From contig JAQDQK010000032.1 in the NCBI GenBank assembly GCA_027658995.1, positions 1-23,700 on the forward strand: DNA of 23,700 nt, given 5' to 3'. The first letter of the stretch is position 1; each line of letters begins with the position of its first letter. The notes under the pieces were generated by a model, which made no database searches, was not told where the DNA came from, and saw nothing but the letters and a program-made list of their open reading frames with translations. The translations under genes and the position numbers were made by a program. Positions 1-8,966 of this stretch are shown one piece after another. Origin of the DNA: Propionibacteriaceae bacterium AM104-82. Its GTDB lineage: Bacteria; Actinomycetota; Actinomycetes; Propionibacteriales; Propionibacteriaceae.

Positions 1-58
1 CGGAGAGGGGTCAAAATTCACTCGGCGCCACGGGGTCAGTATTCACTCGGCATCGACA
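1..58 (-). mobile_element. IS21-like insertion sequence terminus (left window edge)
   Basis: Seen: the first 58 bases are an exact inverted copy of the last 58 bases of the window. Each holds two near-identical 20-bp blocks, GGGGTCAAAATTCACTCGGC at 7-26 and GGGGTCAGTATTCACTCGGC at 32-51, offset by 25 bp. Read outward the element would begin TGTCGATG, so the tip is 5'-TG. Known: IS21-family elements have TG...CA tips and several repeated blocks of about 20 bp at each end that bind the IstA transposase. Inference: the body of the element lies outside the window. No transposase part is visible, so the family call rests on end structure alone. Confidence 0.6.
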
Positions 59-400
59 ATCTCAGCGAACTCGGGACCCGATGGGGCAATCATCGGCTCA
101 CTGTCCCACGATGCAGTTGTAGCGAACGTGACCGATGAAGACCCAGAGGCGCTTGAAGAGGACTGGCTCTTGATCAAAGCCATGCTCGGACCAGAAGCAA
201 CGAATGCGATCCGCTACGAGGTGTGCCTTGACTCACTGGGCAGGATCGCGTCGGCGAAGATCGAGGTGAAAGCCGGCGAGCCTAGTACGTACGAGTACAC
301 CTACCCGCTGGAGCCAGTGCGGATCATCCCACCTGACACCCAGGCCGGCGAAGAGAGCCTCCAGGCCCTCTTCGCAACACTCGAAGGCCAGGATGCCTGA
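59..400 (+). CDS. 3' fragment of a hypothetical, possibly exported protein, cut by the IS end
   Basis: The frame is open from the inner IS edge through the stop at 398-400, and it also stays open backward into the IS bases, so the original start has been lost or lies outside. The first available start inside host sequence is GTG at 128 (90 residues), but no Shine-Dalgarno sequence precedes it. The C-terminal part alternates charged and beta-type residues (IRYEVCLDSLGRIASAKIEV, then YEYTYPLEPVRIIPP). This resembles the end of an actinobacterial LppX/LprG-like or DUF2092-like lipoprotein, a weak resemblance only. Third codon positions are richer in A/T than in leuS next door, as in the lipoprotein genes at the other end of the window. 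No function is claimed. It is probably a non-functional remnant. Confidence 0.5.
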   Translation: MSANSGPDGAIIGSLSHDAVVANVTDEDPEALEEDWLLIKAMLGPEATNAIRYEVCLDSLGRIASAKIEVKAGEPSTYEYTYPLEPVRIIPPDTQAGEESLQALFATLEGQDA

Positions 401-401
401 C

Positions 402-437
402 CGTCCACCAGCACAGGTCTCCGCGGGCTCGTGGACG
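402..437 (+). terminator. Weak hairpin after the truncated gene
   Basis: CGTCCAC at 402-408 pairs with GTGGACG at 431-437 across a 22-nt loop, directly after the stop of the fragment at 398-400. There is no U-tract and the loop is long, so terminator activity is doubtful. The rest of 401-573 holds only this and the stronger hairpin at 530-560; I see no gene there. Confidence 0.2.
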
Positions 438-529
438 AGAAGCTTGCGAACCTCCGTGGAGTGACCCGCTGAGTGACCTCCTTGCGACGTGTGCGGTCAA
501 GGCCCTCAGGTCCGTCTAACAGCAACCGC

Positions 530-560
530 GACGCCCGGATCGGCAACCGATCCGGGCGTC
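530..560 (-). terminator. Strong hairpin terminator after leuS, possibly bidirectional
   Basis: A perfect 14-bp inverted repeat (GACGCCCGGATCGG at 530-543, its complement at 547-560) encloses a 3-nt loop. It starts 13 bases past the leuS stop codon on the minus strand and would end leftward leuS transcripts. On the plus strand the hairpin is followed by CTTGTCT, so it may also stop transcripts entering from the IS-flanked fragment. There is no long U-tract, which is common for actinobacterial terminators. Confidence 0.75.
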
Positions 561-573
561 CTTGTCTGGCGGG

Positions 574-3042
<2,469 letters not shown>

Positions 3043-3094
3043 TTAGATCTCCTGCTTTCGCACTCGTCCTCGCGCAGGTGCGCGCGAAGGCCCA

Positions 3095-3100
3095 AATATA
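3095..3100 (-). promoter_or_regulatory. Candidate -10 box for leuS
   Basis: TATATT on the minus strand, about 52 bases before the leuS start, stands out as the only A/T-rich hexamer in a G/C-rich gap of 99 bases between the kinase gene and leuS. A possible -35 (GCGACA, 3115-3120) is only 14 bases away, which is too close, so the -35 is unassigned. Confidence 0.35.
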
Positions 3101-3141
3101 GCGCTGGCGCGCCGTGTCGCCCCCATGCAGGGGCGGGCGTC

Positions 3142-4062
3142 TCACCCGGGAAACGCGTCGACCTCGGCCCGCGTCGGCGGCTTCGCGCCCTGCCTGGTCA
3201 CGACGATCGCGGCGGCCGCCACTCCCCTGCTCAGCGCGGCCTCGACGTCCGAGGGATCCTCCGCGTAGGCGGACAGGAAGCCGGCCATGAACGTGTCGCC
3301 CGCGCCGACGGTGTCGACGACCTCGACCTTGTGGCCCGGGACCTGCGCGACGCGGCCATCCGGGCGCACCGCGGCGACGCCGTCGCCTCCGAGCGTGACG
3401 ATGAACATCGCGAGCCCGTACTCCTCGGCCCAGGCCTGCGCGTAGCCGAGCGGGTTCTCCTCATCGTCGACGAGCCAGGCGATGTCCTCGTCGCTTGCCT
3501 TGACGATGCCCCCGCCGCGGCCGACGGCCGACATCAGGTCGGAGACCAGCCCGAAGTACCGCGCCCGGTCCGGAAGCGTCGAGGGACGCACGTTGATGTC
3601 GAAGCTCGTCGCGGCCTCAGTGCGCGAGACGAAGTCGAGGACGTGCTTGGCGCCGGGGCCGATCACGCAGCCGATGGAGCCGAAGTGCAGCCAGTCCCCC
3701 TCCTCGAGTTGCGGGAAGTCGGAGGCCTGCCAGTTGAAGTTCGAGGTGCCATCGAAGTGGAAGGTGTAGCTGGCCTTTCCCTCGTCGTCGAGGGACACCA
3801 CTGCGACCGAGGTGGGCTCCTCGGTGGTCACCGACAGGTCGGTGACGACGCCCGCCGCGTCCAGGTGGCTGCGGAGCTGACGGCCGAAGGCGTCGGTGCT
3901 CAGCCTCCCCAGGAAGTGGGAGTCCTCCCCCAGCTTGGCGAGGGCCGCGGCTGTGTTCAGCGGGCCACCCCCGGAGCGGGCGATCCAACGGCTCTCCTCG
4001 GGGGAGATGCTCTCTTCCGGCATCAGGTCGATCAGGGCCTCGCCGCACACCACAAAACGCAT
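3142..4062 (-). CDS. PfkB-family carbohydrate kinase, probable fructokinase
   Basis: Ribokinase/PfkB-family cytosolic kinase that would phosphorylate a sugar with ATP. The 306-residue length is normal. The N-terminus MRFVVCGEALIDLMPE and the glycine-rich GGGPLNTAAALAKLG segment form the sugar-binding region. FDINVRPS resembles the fructokinase D-N-R-P segment. The C-terminal signature DTVGAGDTF places the catalytic Asp at residue 256 (GAGD 253-256). Fructokinase is the best guess from these segments; ribokinase or 2-keto-3-deoxygluconate kinase specificity cannot be excluded. The ATG at 4062 is chosen over longer frames because the family N-terminus starts exactly there. No Shine-Dalgarno is visible, but TAAGGT lies 7 bases upstream, which fits a leaderless mRNA. 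No sugar transporter or hydrolase gene is adjacent, so the pathway is not shown by context. Confidence 0.9.
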   Translation of the reverse strand: MRFVVCGEALIDLMPEESISPEESRWIARSGGGPLNTAAALAKLGEDSHFLGRLSTDAFGRQLRSHLDAAGVVTDLSVTTEEPTSVAVVSLDDEGKASYTFHFDGTSNFNWQASDFPQLEEGDWLHFGSIGCVIGPGAKHVLDFVSRTEAATSFDINVRPSTLPDRARYFGLVSDLMSAVGRGGGIVKASDEDIAWLVDDEENPLGYAQAWAEEYGLAMFIVTLGGDGVAAVRPDGRVAQVPGHKVEVVDTVGAGDTFMAGFLSAYAEDPSDVEAALSRGVAAAAIVVTRQGAKPPTRAEVDAFPG

Positions 4063-4069
4063 GGGCCAA

Positions 4070-4075
4070 ACCTTA
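4070..4075 (-). promoter_or_regulatory. Candidate leaderless promoter -10 for the PfkB kinase
   Basis: TAAGGT on the minus strand ends 7 bases before the ATG at 4062, and there is no Shine-Dalgarno. A -10 at this distance puts transcription start at or next to the start codon. The whole stretch (TAAGGTTTGGCCCATG) resembles the one before the gene at 5088 (TAGGCTTGGCCCATCATG). Confidence 0.45.
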
Positions 4076-4112
4076 CGGCACGGCTGACAGGCCGCGACGC
4101 CACCCCGATGGC

Positions 4113-5003
4113 TCAGCCGTCCCAGAAGCGGGGAGGGACCCCGTCGCGGTGCAGGCGGCTCAGCAGCCCGAGGACGGGATGCCCGGGCGACCTGCGCGCC
4201 AACTGGTCCAGGCACGAAGCGTGCGCCGCTCCCCTCCCCGACAGCCAGGAGGCGAGCGCAAGGAGCGCGAGCAGGTTGGGCTCGTGGCGCTCCGGGCAGA
4301 CGGCGCGGGCCTCCACGAGCCGCTCCCAGTAGGCGTCGGCCGAGGTGGTGGTCAGTTGCGTCAGGACCGCCGAGAACCTGTCCTCGTCGGCCAGCAGCAC
4401 CGCCAGTTGCAGCGCGTCCGGGTCGGATAGCGGGCCTCCCTCGGCCAGCGCCTGGAGCCGCCGCAGCCCGCGCGCGCTCGACAGCCGGGCGACGGAGCGT
4501 TCCGCCGAAAGCACCACATGCTCGGCGGGCGGGTTCGAGGCGCGGACGGGGACGATCGCCTCCTCCCGGTCATCGCACACGACGAGCCCCTCGTAGACGG
4601 CCTGCGCCGCGACGGAACTGGTGTCGAAGCGGTAGCGCACCGGCTCGCCCGGCGCGCTCAGGCTCCAGTAACAGCTGCCGTCGGTGAGCAGCGCCTCGAT
4701 GACGTGGTGCGGCCCGATCACGTCGACCAGTTCGGCCACCGCGATGGAGGCCAGGTCGGGGTCTCCGTAGCCGATCACCACGAAGTCCTCCGCGTCGACA
4801 TTGGCGGCGCAGGTGAGGATCTGGTCGGCGATCCGGTCGAAGGCCGTTGCGAACCAGTCCAGGTCGGCGCGGGCGCAGAACTTGACCCGTGAGCCGTCCA
4901 GGGCGAGGACGACGCACGAGTCGTGCGGGTGGAATCCGAGCATGATCGCGGGGAGCGCGAGCAGGTCGGCGCGGCCGGTGCCGCGGATCAGTGGTGTCTC
5001 CAT
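4113..5003 (-). CDS. DUF4192 domain-containing protein
   Basis: A 296-residue cytosolic-type protein with no signal peptide or membrane segment. The N-terminus (ADLLALPAIMLGFHPHDSCVVLAL) matches the start of DUF4192, an actinobacterial family of unknown biochemical function that typically begins with an 'LLA.VP.LLGF.P..SLV' pattern. The C-terminal half is helical and ends with the tract LLALLALASWLSGRGAAH, also typical of the family. The frame stays open far upstream (to 6485), but those residues are antisense to two other genes. The ATG at 5003 is chosen because the conserved domain starts there and an AAGGGG tract precedes it. It is divergent from the gene at 5088, with 84 bases between. 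DUF4192 genes often lie near housekeeping genes. No function is claimed. Confidence 0.85.
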   Translation of the reverse strand: METPLIRGTGRADLLALPAIMLGFHPHDSCVVLALDGSRVKFCARADLDWFATAFDRIADQILTCAANVDAEDFVVIGYGDPDLASIAVAELVDVIGPHHVIEALLTDGSCYWSLSAPGEPVRYRFDTSSVAAQAVYEGLVVCDDREEAIVPVRASNPPAEHVVLSAERSVARLSSARGLRRLQALAEGGPLSDPDALQLAVLLADEDRFSAVLTQLTTTSADAYWERLVEARAVCPERHEPNLLALLALASWLSGRGAAHASCLDQLARRSPGHPVLGLLSRLHRDGVPPRFWDG

Positions 5004-5053
5004 GCCCCTTTCTCCGGCGCTGCGGGGCACAACGTTCCACGTCGATGTGGGGC

Positions 5054-5062
5054 TGTGGACAA
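5054..5062 (-). promoter_or_regulatory. Single DnaA-box-like 9-mer in a divergent promoter region
   Basis: The minus strand reads TTGTCCACA, the DnaA-box form preferred in high-GC actinobacteria. It sits between the DUF4192 gene and the gene at 5088, next to an imperfect 14-bp palindrome (CCACGTCGATGTGG, 5037-5050). A single exact 9-mer in a window this long can occur by chance, and no cluster is present, so this is not an origin. It could be a DnaA regulatory site. Confidence 0.25.
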
Positions 5063-5072
5063 CGGCGCTGGG

Positions 5073-5078
5073 TAGGCT
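5073..5078 (+). promoter_or_regulatory. Candidate leaderless promoter -10 for the gene at 5088
   Basis: TAGGCT ends 9 bases before the ATG at 5088, with no Shine-Dalgarno between them. This fits a leaderless transcript. No convincing -35 hexamer at 17 bp spacing is visible. Confidence 0.4.
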
Positions 5079-5087
5079 TGGCCCATC

Positions 5088-5720
5088 ATGAGCAACTCGC
5101 AGTGGCCGCAGAACAACTCGCCTTGGGCGTCGCAGGATCCCAACTGGCGCCCCACCGAGTTCCACGACGCCCAGGGTCGCGACCCGCGCGCCCCCTTCGG
5201 GCAGCAGCCGACGCCCCCACCGTCGTATCAGGACCTGGAGCCGCCGAAGCGCCCGAGTTCGTCGCTGTGGATCGTGCTCGGCGCGGTAGCGATCGTCGCC
5301 GCGATCATCGGCGGGATGCTGCTGCTGGGTGGCGGCGACCCGGAGGCGACGGCCAGCCCGACGCCGACCGCGCAGTCGTCTGTCGCGCCGAGCCCCGAGC
5401 GCACCGGCAACTGGATCCCGTTCGAGGGCAACGGCAACGGCACCTTCGAGATCGTGAGCTACTCCTGGGAGGGCGACGTCCTGACCGCGAAGATCCGGGT
5501 CGAGGTGCAGGACGGCGAGTACGGGTTCAGCCTGTTCGCCTTCGCCAACGGCACCAGGGCCAGCTACGACCCCGACGACCCGAGCGGCTTCACGGTGCGC
5601 TCCGGCACCCCGTACGAGGGTGAGGTCACGTTCCACATGCCGAACGCGGATTCGACGATCGTGCTCGCCACGCCGTCGGGTCGCACGGCGCTCAACGCGC
5701 TCCCCGTCAAGGCTGGCTAA
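5088..5720 (+). CDS. Proline-rich membrane-anchored protein with an extracytoplasmic C-terminal domain
   Basis: A 210-residue protein with three parts. Residues 1-57 are cytoplasmic and rich in Pro, Gln, Asn and Ser. A single transmembrane helix follows at about 59-81 (LWIVLGAVAIVAAIIGGMLL). After a Thr/Pro/Ser linker there is a C-terminal domain of about 110 residues rich in beta-strand patterns (GTFEIVSYSWEGDVLTAKIR, then SLFAFANGT). This architecture is common in actinobacterial cell-surface proteins, and the C-terminal part resembles DUF4352-like beta sandwiches, but I cannot assign a named family. The ATG at 5088 lacks a Shine-Dalgarno; TAGGCT just upstream suggests leaderless expression. 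The 3' end overlaps the convergent transporter gene by 4 bases (5717-5720), so no terminator separates them. Confidence 0.8.
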   Translation: MSNSQWPQNNSPWASQDPNWRPTEFHDAQGRDPRAPFGQQPTPPPSYQDLEPPKRPSSSLWIVLGAVAIVAAIIGGMLLLGGGDPEATASPTPTAQSSVAPSPERTGNWIPFEGNGNGTFEIVSYSWEGDVLTAKIRVEVQDGEYGFSLFAFANGTRASYDPDDPSGFTVRSGTPYEGEVTFHMPNADSTIVLATPSGRTALNALPVKAG

Positions 5721-6658
5721 GCGCCGCTGACCTCGGTCGCCTCGGCGTCCGCGGCTGCGCGCTCGCGCTCCTCCACGGCGTCGGGGTGTTCCTTCGAGAG
5801 CATCACGACGCCCGCGACGGCGATCGCGCCGGTGACGGCCATCCCGAGGGTCGGCCAGAAGCCCATCGTGCCGCCCTCGCCGAGCACGATCAGCCCGAAC
5901 AGCACCGCGACGAACGGGTCGACGGTGGTCATGGTGCCGACGGTGATCTCGGCGGGACCCGAGGCGTAGCCCTGCTGGATCATCCACACGCCCAGGCCGT
6001 AGCAGGCCAGCATCATGGCGACCGAGGCGATGAACGTCCAACTGGTCAACTGGTGGTTGTGCTTCTGGACGAGGTCCATCGCGTGCTTCATCAGCCCGGA
6101 GGCCAACCCGTAGAAGGTGGCGCCGACGGCGGACCAGAGCATGGCCTTCGCCCACGGGGCGGCTTTCGTCGCGAAGAACGACAGCACGGCGCAGACGGCG
6201 CACACCACCAGGAACGAGATCAGCACCGGCTGGAACGTCACCTCGCGCTCGCCCTTCGCAAACAGCGAGGAGAAGACCGTGAAGCCGACGACGCCCGCGA
6301 CGGTGATGCCGACCGCGATCCAGACCTTGTGGCTGACCTTGTGCTTGTGGATGCGGGCCGCGAGCAGCACCGACCACGGGACCGCAAGGATGCCGACGGG
6401 CTGCACCACCGACACGGGCGCGAAGCTGAGCGCCGTCAGGTGGATGGCAGCGCCGAGGAACACGAACAGCAGGCCCAGCAGCCACTTGCGGATCTTGAAG
6501 AGGCTGAGCAGACCCTTGATGGAGAGCTGGTTCGACGACGCCACCCCGTTCGGGTCGAACGTCGACTTCACGCCGAGGCTCTGGAGGATCGCACCACTGG
6601 CGAAGAGGAACGAGCCAACCACCTGCATGGCGATGGCGAGCGCGATTTCGAACGTCAC
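5717..6658 (-). CDS. DMT-superfamily membrane transporter (EamA/NIPA-like)
   Basis: A 313-residue integral membrane protein with about nine to ten hydrophobic segments. It opens with MQVVGSFLFASGAILQSLG, typical of actinobacterial drug/metabolite transporter (DMT) proteins and of NIPA-type Mg2+ transporters. The two halves show internal symmetry, as expected of a duplicated EamA fold: FAPVSVVQPVGILAVPWSVL in the first half and ITVGTMTTVDPFVAVLFGLI in the second, each a helix rich in small residues with a central proline. The C-terminal tail (KEHPDAVEERERAAADAEAT) is charged and cytoplasmic. The substrate cannot be told from sequence. The GTG start at 6658 is supported by GGAAGGGA upstream. 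Its end overlaps the convergent gene at 5088-5720 by 4 bases. Confidence 0.85.
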   Translation of the reverse strand: MTFEIALAIAMQVVGSFLFASGAILQSLGVKSTFDPNGVASSNQLSIKGLLSLFKIRKWLLGLLFVFLGAAIHLTALSFAPVSVVQPVGILAVPWSVLLAARIHKHKVSHKVWIAVGITVAGVVGFTVFSSLFAKGEREVTFQPVLISFLVVCAVCAVLSFFATKAAPWAKAMLWSAVGATFYGLASGLMKHAMDLVQKHNHQLTSWTFIASVAMMLACYGLGVWMIQQGYASGPAEITVGTMTTVDPFVAVLFGLIVLGEGGTMGFWPTLGMAVTGAIAVAGVVMLSKEHPDAVEERERAAADAEATEVSGA

Positions 6659-6745
6659 TGACGGGTCCCTTCCGGTCGTTTCGGGAGTGAGCTTAACCCA
6701 GTCAGGCGGGCAAGCTCATGGGACCGGGGTCGCGATCCGTATCGC

Positions 6746-6772
6746 CCTCTGGTGGGGGTGAACCCCGAGAGG
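6746..6772 (-). terminator. Hairpin after the L,D-transpeptidase gene
   Basis: CCTCT (6746-6750) pairs with AGAGG (6768-6772), and GGGG (6754-6757) pairs with CCCC (6763-6766), with a small asymmetric internal loop between them. It abuts the stop codon at 6773-6775 of the leftward gene. There is no U-tract. Confidence 0.4.
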
Positions 6773-7942
6773 CTAGCCCGTGTAGACGACGACCTTGTCT
6801 CCGACGCTGACCGCATCGAACAGTGCCGCGACCTTCTCCTTGTTGCGGACGTTGACGCAGCCGTGCGAGGAACCGTTGTAGCCGCGGGCGGCGAAGTCGG
6901 ACGAGTAGTGCACGGCCTGGCCGCCGCTGAAGAACAGCGCGTAGGGCATCTTCGAGCCGTACAGCTTCGAGACATGGTTGCGGGACTTCCAGCCGACCGA
7001 GAACACGCCGTTGCGGGTGGGCGTCAGTTCGGAGCCGAACCGCACGTCCATCGACATCTGGATCTTGCCGTCGACGACGAGCGCCAACTTGCGCTGCTTC
7101 TTCGAGATGCACACGACGCGGCCCTGCAGGCAGCGGTCGTCGAGGGTCATCGAGGAGGGCTTTGGCTTGGCGACGACGTTGTTGAGTTCGTCGGTGGTCG
7201 GCTTGCGGGTCATGGCCGTGAGGCGGTCGAGCGTGCGCTGGTCGACCTCGCCGGTGACGGGGATCGCGCGCTTGCCCTGGAAGCCCTTGACGGCGGCGAC
7301 GGTCTTGGCGCCGTAGACGCCGTCGATCTTCTGCTCGTACCAGTCGAGTTGCTTGAGGCGGGCCTGCAGGTCCTTGACCTTGTCGCCCTTGTCTCCCGAG
7401 GACAGCAGCGCGGGGCCTGCGGTGAGCACGTTGTGCATCTCGTCCTTGGTGGGCTGGCGCGTCATCGAGACGAGCTTGTCCCAGGTGACCTTGTCGACCT
7501 CACCGGTGGCCTTCAGGCCGCGCTTGGCCTGGAAGCCTTCGACGGCGAGCCGGGTCTGGTCCCCGTAGGTGCTGGTGATCTTGCCCTCGAACCACTCCAA
7601 CTGGAGGAGCCGGTGCTGCAGTTCCCGGACCTGTTCGGTGTCGTCGCCCTGCTTCATCATGGCGGGCGCGGCCGGCTCGGCCTCGGGGGTCTCCGACTCG
7701 ACCGGCTGCGCGGGATCGTCGGGGATCTCCTCCGCGGACGGCTGGACGCTCGGTTCGGGCGTCGGCTGCTCCGCGGGCGCCTCCGTGGGGGTCACGTCGG
7801 GCGTCGCGACGCTCGGCACCGGGGTCGGCTTGGGCTGATCGGCCGGTGCGGCGCCGATGTTCTGGGGCGCGCAGGCGGCCAGCGCGAGCGACGCGACGGC
7901 GACGATCGCGACGAGCCCACGACGGGCGGTCGAAGAATTCAC
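6773..7942 (-). CDS. L,D-transpeptidase lipoprotein with two peptidoglycan-binding domains
   Basis: Extracytoplasmic cell-wall enzyme of the YkuD family that would form 3-3 cross-links in peptidoglycan through a cysteine acyl-enzyme. The 389 residues start with a lipoprotein signal peptide whose lipobox LAAC gives lipidated Cys24. A Pro/Glu/Thr-rich linker follows (about 25-95), then two PG_binding_1 domains (about 98-158 and 180-240; each has a D-x-x-V-x-x-LQ-x-x-L pattern and TGEVD). The YkuD domain covers about 280-389 with the motif SHGCVNVR: His360 and catalytic Cys362. His345 (HYSSDF) is probably the other active-site histidine. Cys271 and Cys278 could form a disulfide. GTG at 7942 is chosen because the signal peptide starts there; only a weak GAGG precedes it. 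A possible envelope-stress type promoter lies at 7991-8017. Confidence 0.93.
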   Translation of the reverse strand: MNSSTARRGLVAIVAVASLALAACAPQNIGAAPADQPKPTPVPSVATPDVTPTEAPAEQPTPEPSVQPSAEEIPDDPAQPVESETPEAEPAAPAMMKQGDDTEQVRELQHRLLQLEWFEGKITSTYGDQTRLAVEGFQAKRGLKATGEVDKVTWDKLVSMTRQPTKDEMHNVLTAGPALLSSGDKGDKVKDLQARLKQLDWYEQKIDGVYGAKTVAAVKGFQGKRAIPVTGEVDQRTLDRLTAMTRKPTTDELNNVVAKPKPSSMTLDDRCLQGRVVCISKKQRKLALVVDGKIQMSMDVRFGSELTPTRNGVFSVGWKSRNHVSKLYGSKMPYALFFSGGQAVHYSSDFAARGYNGSSHGCVNVRNKEKVAALFDAVSVGDKVVVYTG

Positions 7943-7990
7943 GTGTGACCTCACAGGGGGAAGGGCGGTGACAGGCCAAGGGCAGCATAC

Positions 7991-8017
7991 GACGCTACCG
8001 CACGCGTGCCGTGTTCC
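7991..8017 (-). promoter_or_regulatory. Candidate ECF-sigma (SigE-like) promoter for the L,D-transpeptidase
   Basis: On the minus strand GGAAC (8013-8017) is followed after 18 bases by CGTC (7991-7994), 48 bases before the start codon. GGAAC/CGTC pairs at about this spacing are typical of envelope-stress ECF sigma factors in actinobacteria. A housekeeping-type TATGCT (7984-7989) overlaps the same area and is an alternative -10. A perfect 10-bp palindrome GCACGCGTGC (8000-8009) sits in the spacer. Confidence 0.35.
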
Positions 8018-8069
8018 TGCATCGGGGTGTCGCTTCATGGCCTGGCCTCTCGTTCGCGGTTGACACCCT

Positions 8070-8966
8070 CTATACGCCGCGAGGCGCCGCAATGGTTGCG
8101 TCGGATCGCGCGACCAGGGCGTCGACCACGCCGATCAGTGCCGCGCGCAGCGGGGCGGCGCGCTCGGCGAACCCCCGCTGACGTGCCGCGTAGGCGGCGC
8201 GCCCCTCGGGCGTCTCGACGCGAATCGGGTCGAGGCCCCAGTCGGTCAGGTCGTAGGCGGAGGCGGCCATGTCGACCTCGCGGATGTCGCGCGCGAGCAG
8301 GAAGGTGTCGAAGAGCAGTTCGGACGGCACGGCAGGCGACAGCTTCCCGGCCCACTTGTAGAGGTCCATGTTGACGTGCAGGCAGCCGGGCTGGTCCAGG
8401 TCTGCCTGCGTCTCCCTGGTCGGGATGAGCAGGTTCAGCGGGCGCGCCTGGGGGGTGAAGAAGCGGAACGCGTCGAAGTGTGAGCAGCGGCAGCCGACCT
8501 CCTCGACGATGGCGGCCAACTCCCCCGGCGGGAAGCGCAGTTTCAGGTAGGGGTGCCGCGTCTCGCCCTGGTCGAGGCGGTAGACCATGGCCCACTCGTG
8601 CATCCCGAAGCAGCCGAACCTGGGGGTCGCGGCCGCGCTCGCCCTCAGCAACCGCCCGGCCGTTTTGACGGTGCGACCACGCTTCGCCAGGAAGCCCTCG
8701 ACATCCAACGCCACCGATCCGTCCGCCCGCGGCGCGTGGAACGGTTGGTCGAGCAGTTCGTCGCCCGCGTCGACGGCGTGCCCGACGCCCGGGTGCCAGT
8801 GCAGGAGGTGGCTGGGGCGCAGCGTGTAGTAGTGGAACAGGAAGTCGTCGATCGGGTGCTTGATGCCGCGGTCGCGGCGGGCGATCACGTCGGCCAGTTC
8901 CGGCTCGACCCGCTCCCGGTGCCGCGCCGCCCTCGTGCGCCATTCTGGCCCGGTCAGCACGTTCAC
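8070..8966 (-). CDS. Conserved actinobacterial protein, family usually annotated as 3-methyladenine DNA glycosylase
   Basis: A 298-residue soluble protein. The segment HPIDDFLFHYYTLRPSHLLH followed by WHPG is characteristic of a family widespread in actinobacteria that databases label '3-methyladenine DNA glycosylase'. I see no helix-hairpin-helix motif or other feature of a known DNA glycosylase fold, so this label may be a historical transfer and is not supported by sequence alone. Other conserved-looking features are FGCFGMHEWAMVY, the His/Cys-rich CRCSHFDAFRFFTP and PGCLHVNMDLYKWA, a set of His, Cys and Asp residues that could bind a metal. The GTG start at 8966 overlaps the stop of the upstream metalloprotease gene by 4 bases (GTGA), so the two are translationally coupled. 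The role is unknown. Confidence 0.75.
   Translation of the reverse strand: MNVLTGPEWRTRAARHRERVEPELADVIARRDRGIKHPIDDFLFHYYTLRPSHLLHWHPGVGHAVDAGDELLDQPFHAPRADGSVALDVEGFLAKRGRTVKTAGRLLRASAAATPRFGCFGMHEWAMVYRLDQGETRHPYLKLRFPPGELAAIVEEVGCRCSHFDAFRFFTPQARPLNLLIPTRETQADLDQPGCLHVNMDLYKWAGKLSPAVPSELLFDTFLLARDIREVDMAASAYDLTDWGLDPIRVETPEGRAAYAARQRGFAERAAPLRAALIGVVDALVARSDATIAAPRGV

Noticed and set aside
401..529. tRNA or small RNA gene between the left fragment and leuS
   Set aside because: No cloverleaf with a T-loop consensus could be drawn; only the two hairpins reported were found.
5054..5062. Replication origin
   Set aside because: Only one DnaA box, no dnaA/dnaN genes and no cluster of boxes nearby.
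5004..6485. Upstream extension of the DUF4192 frame to 790 codons
   Set aside because: The extra residues are antisense to the gene at 5088 and overlap the DMT transporter. The conserved domain begins at the ATG at 5003.
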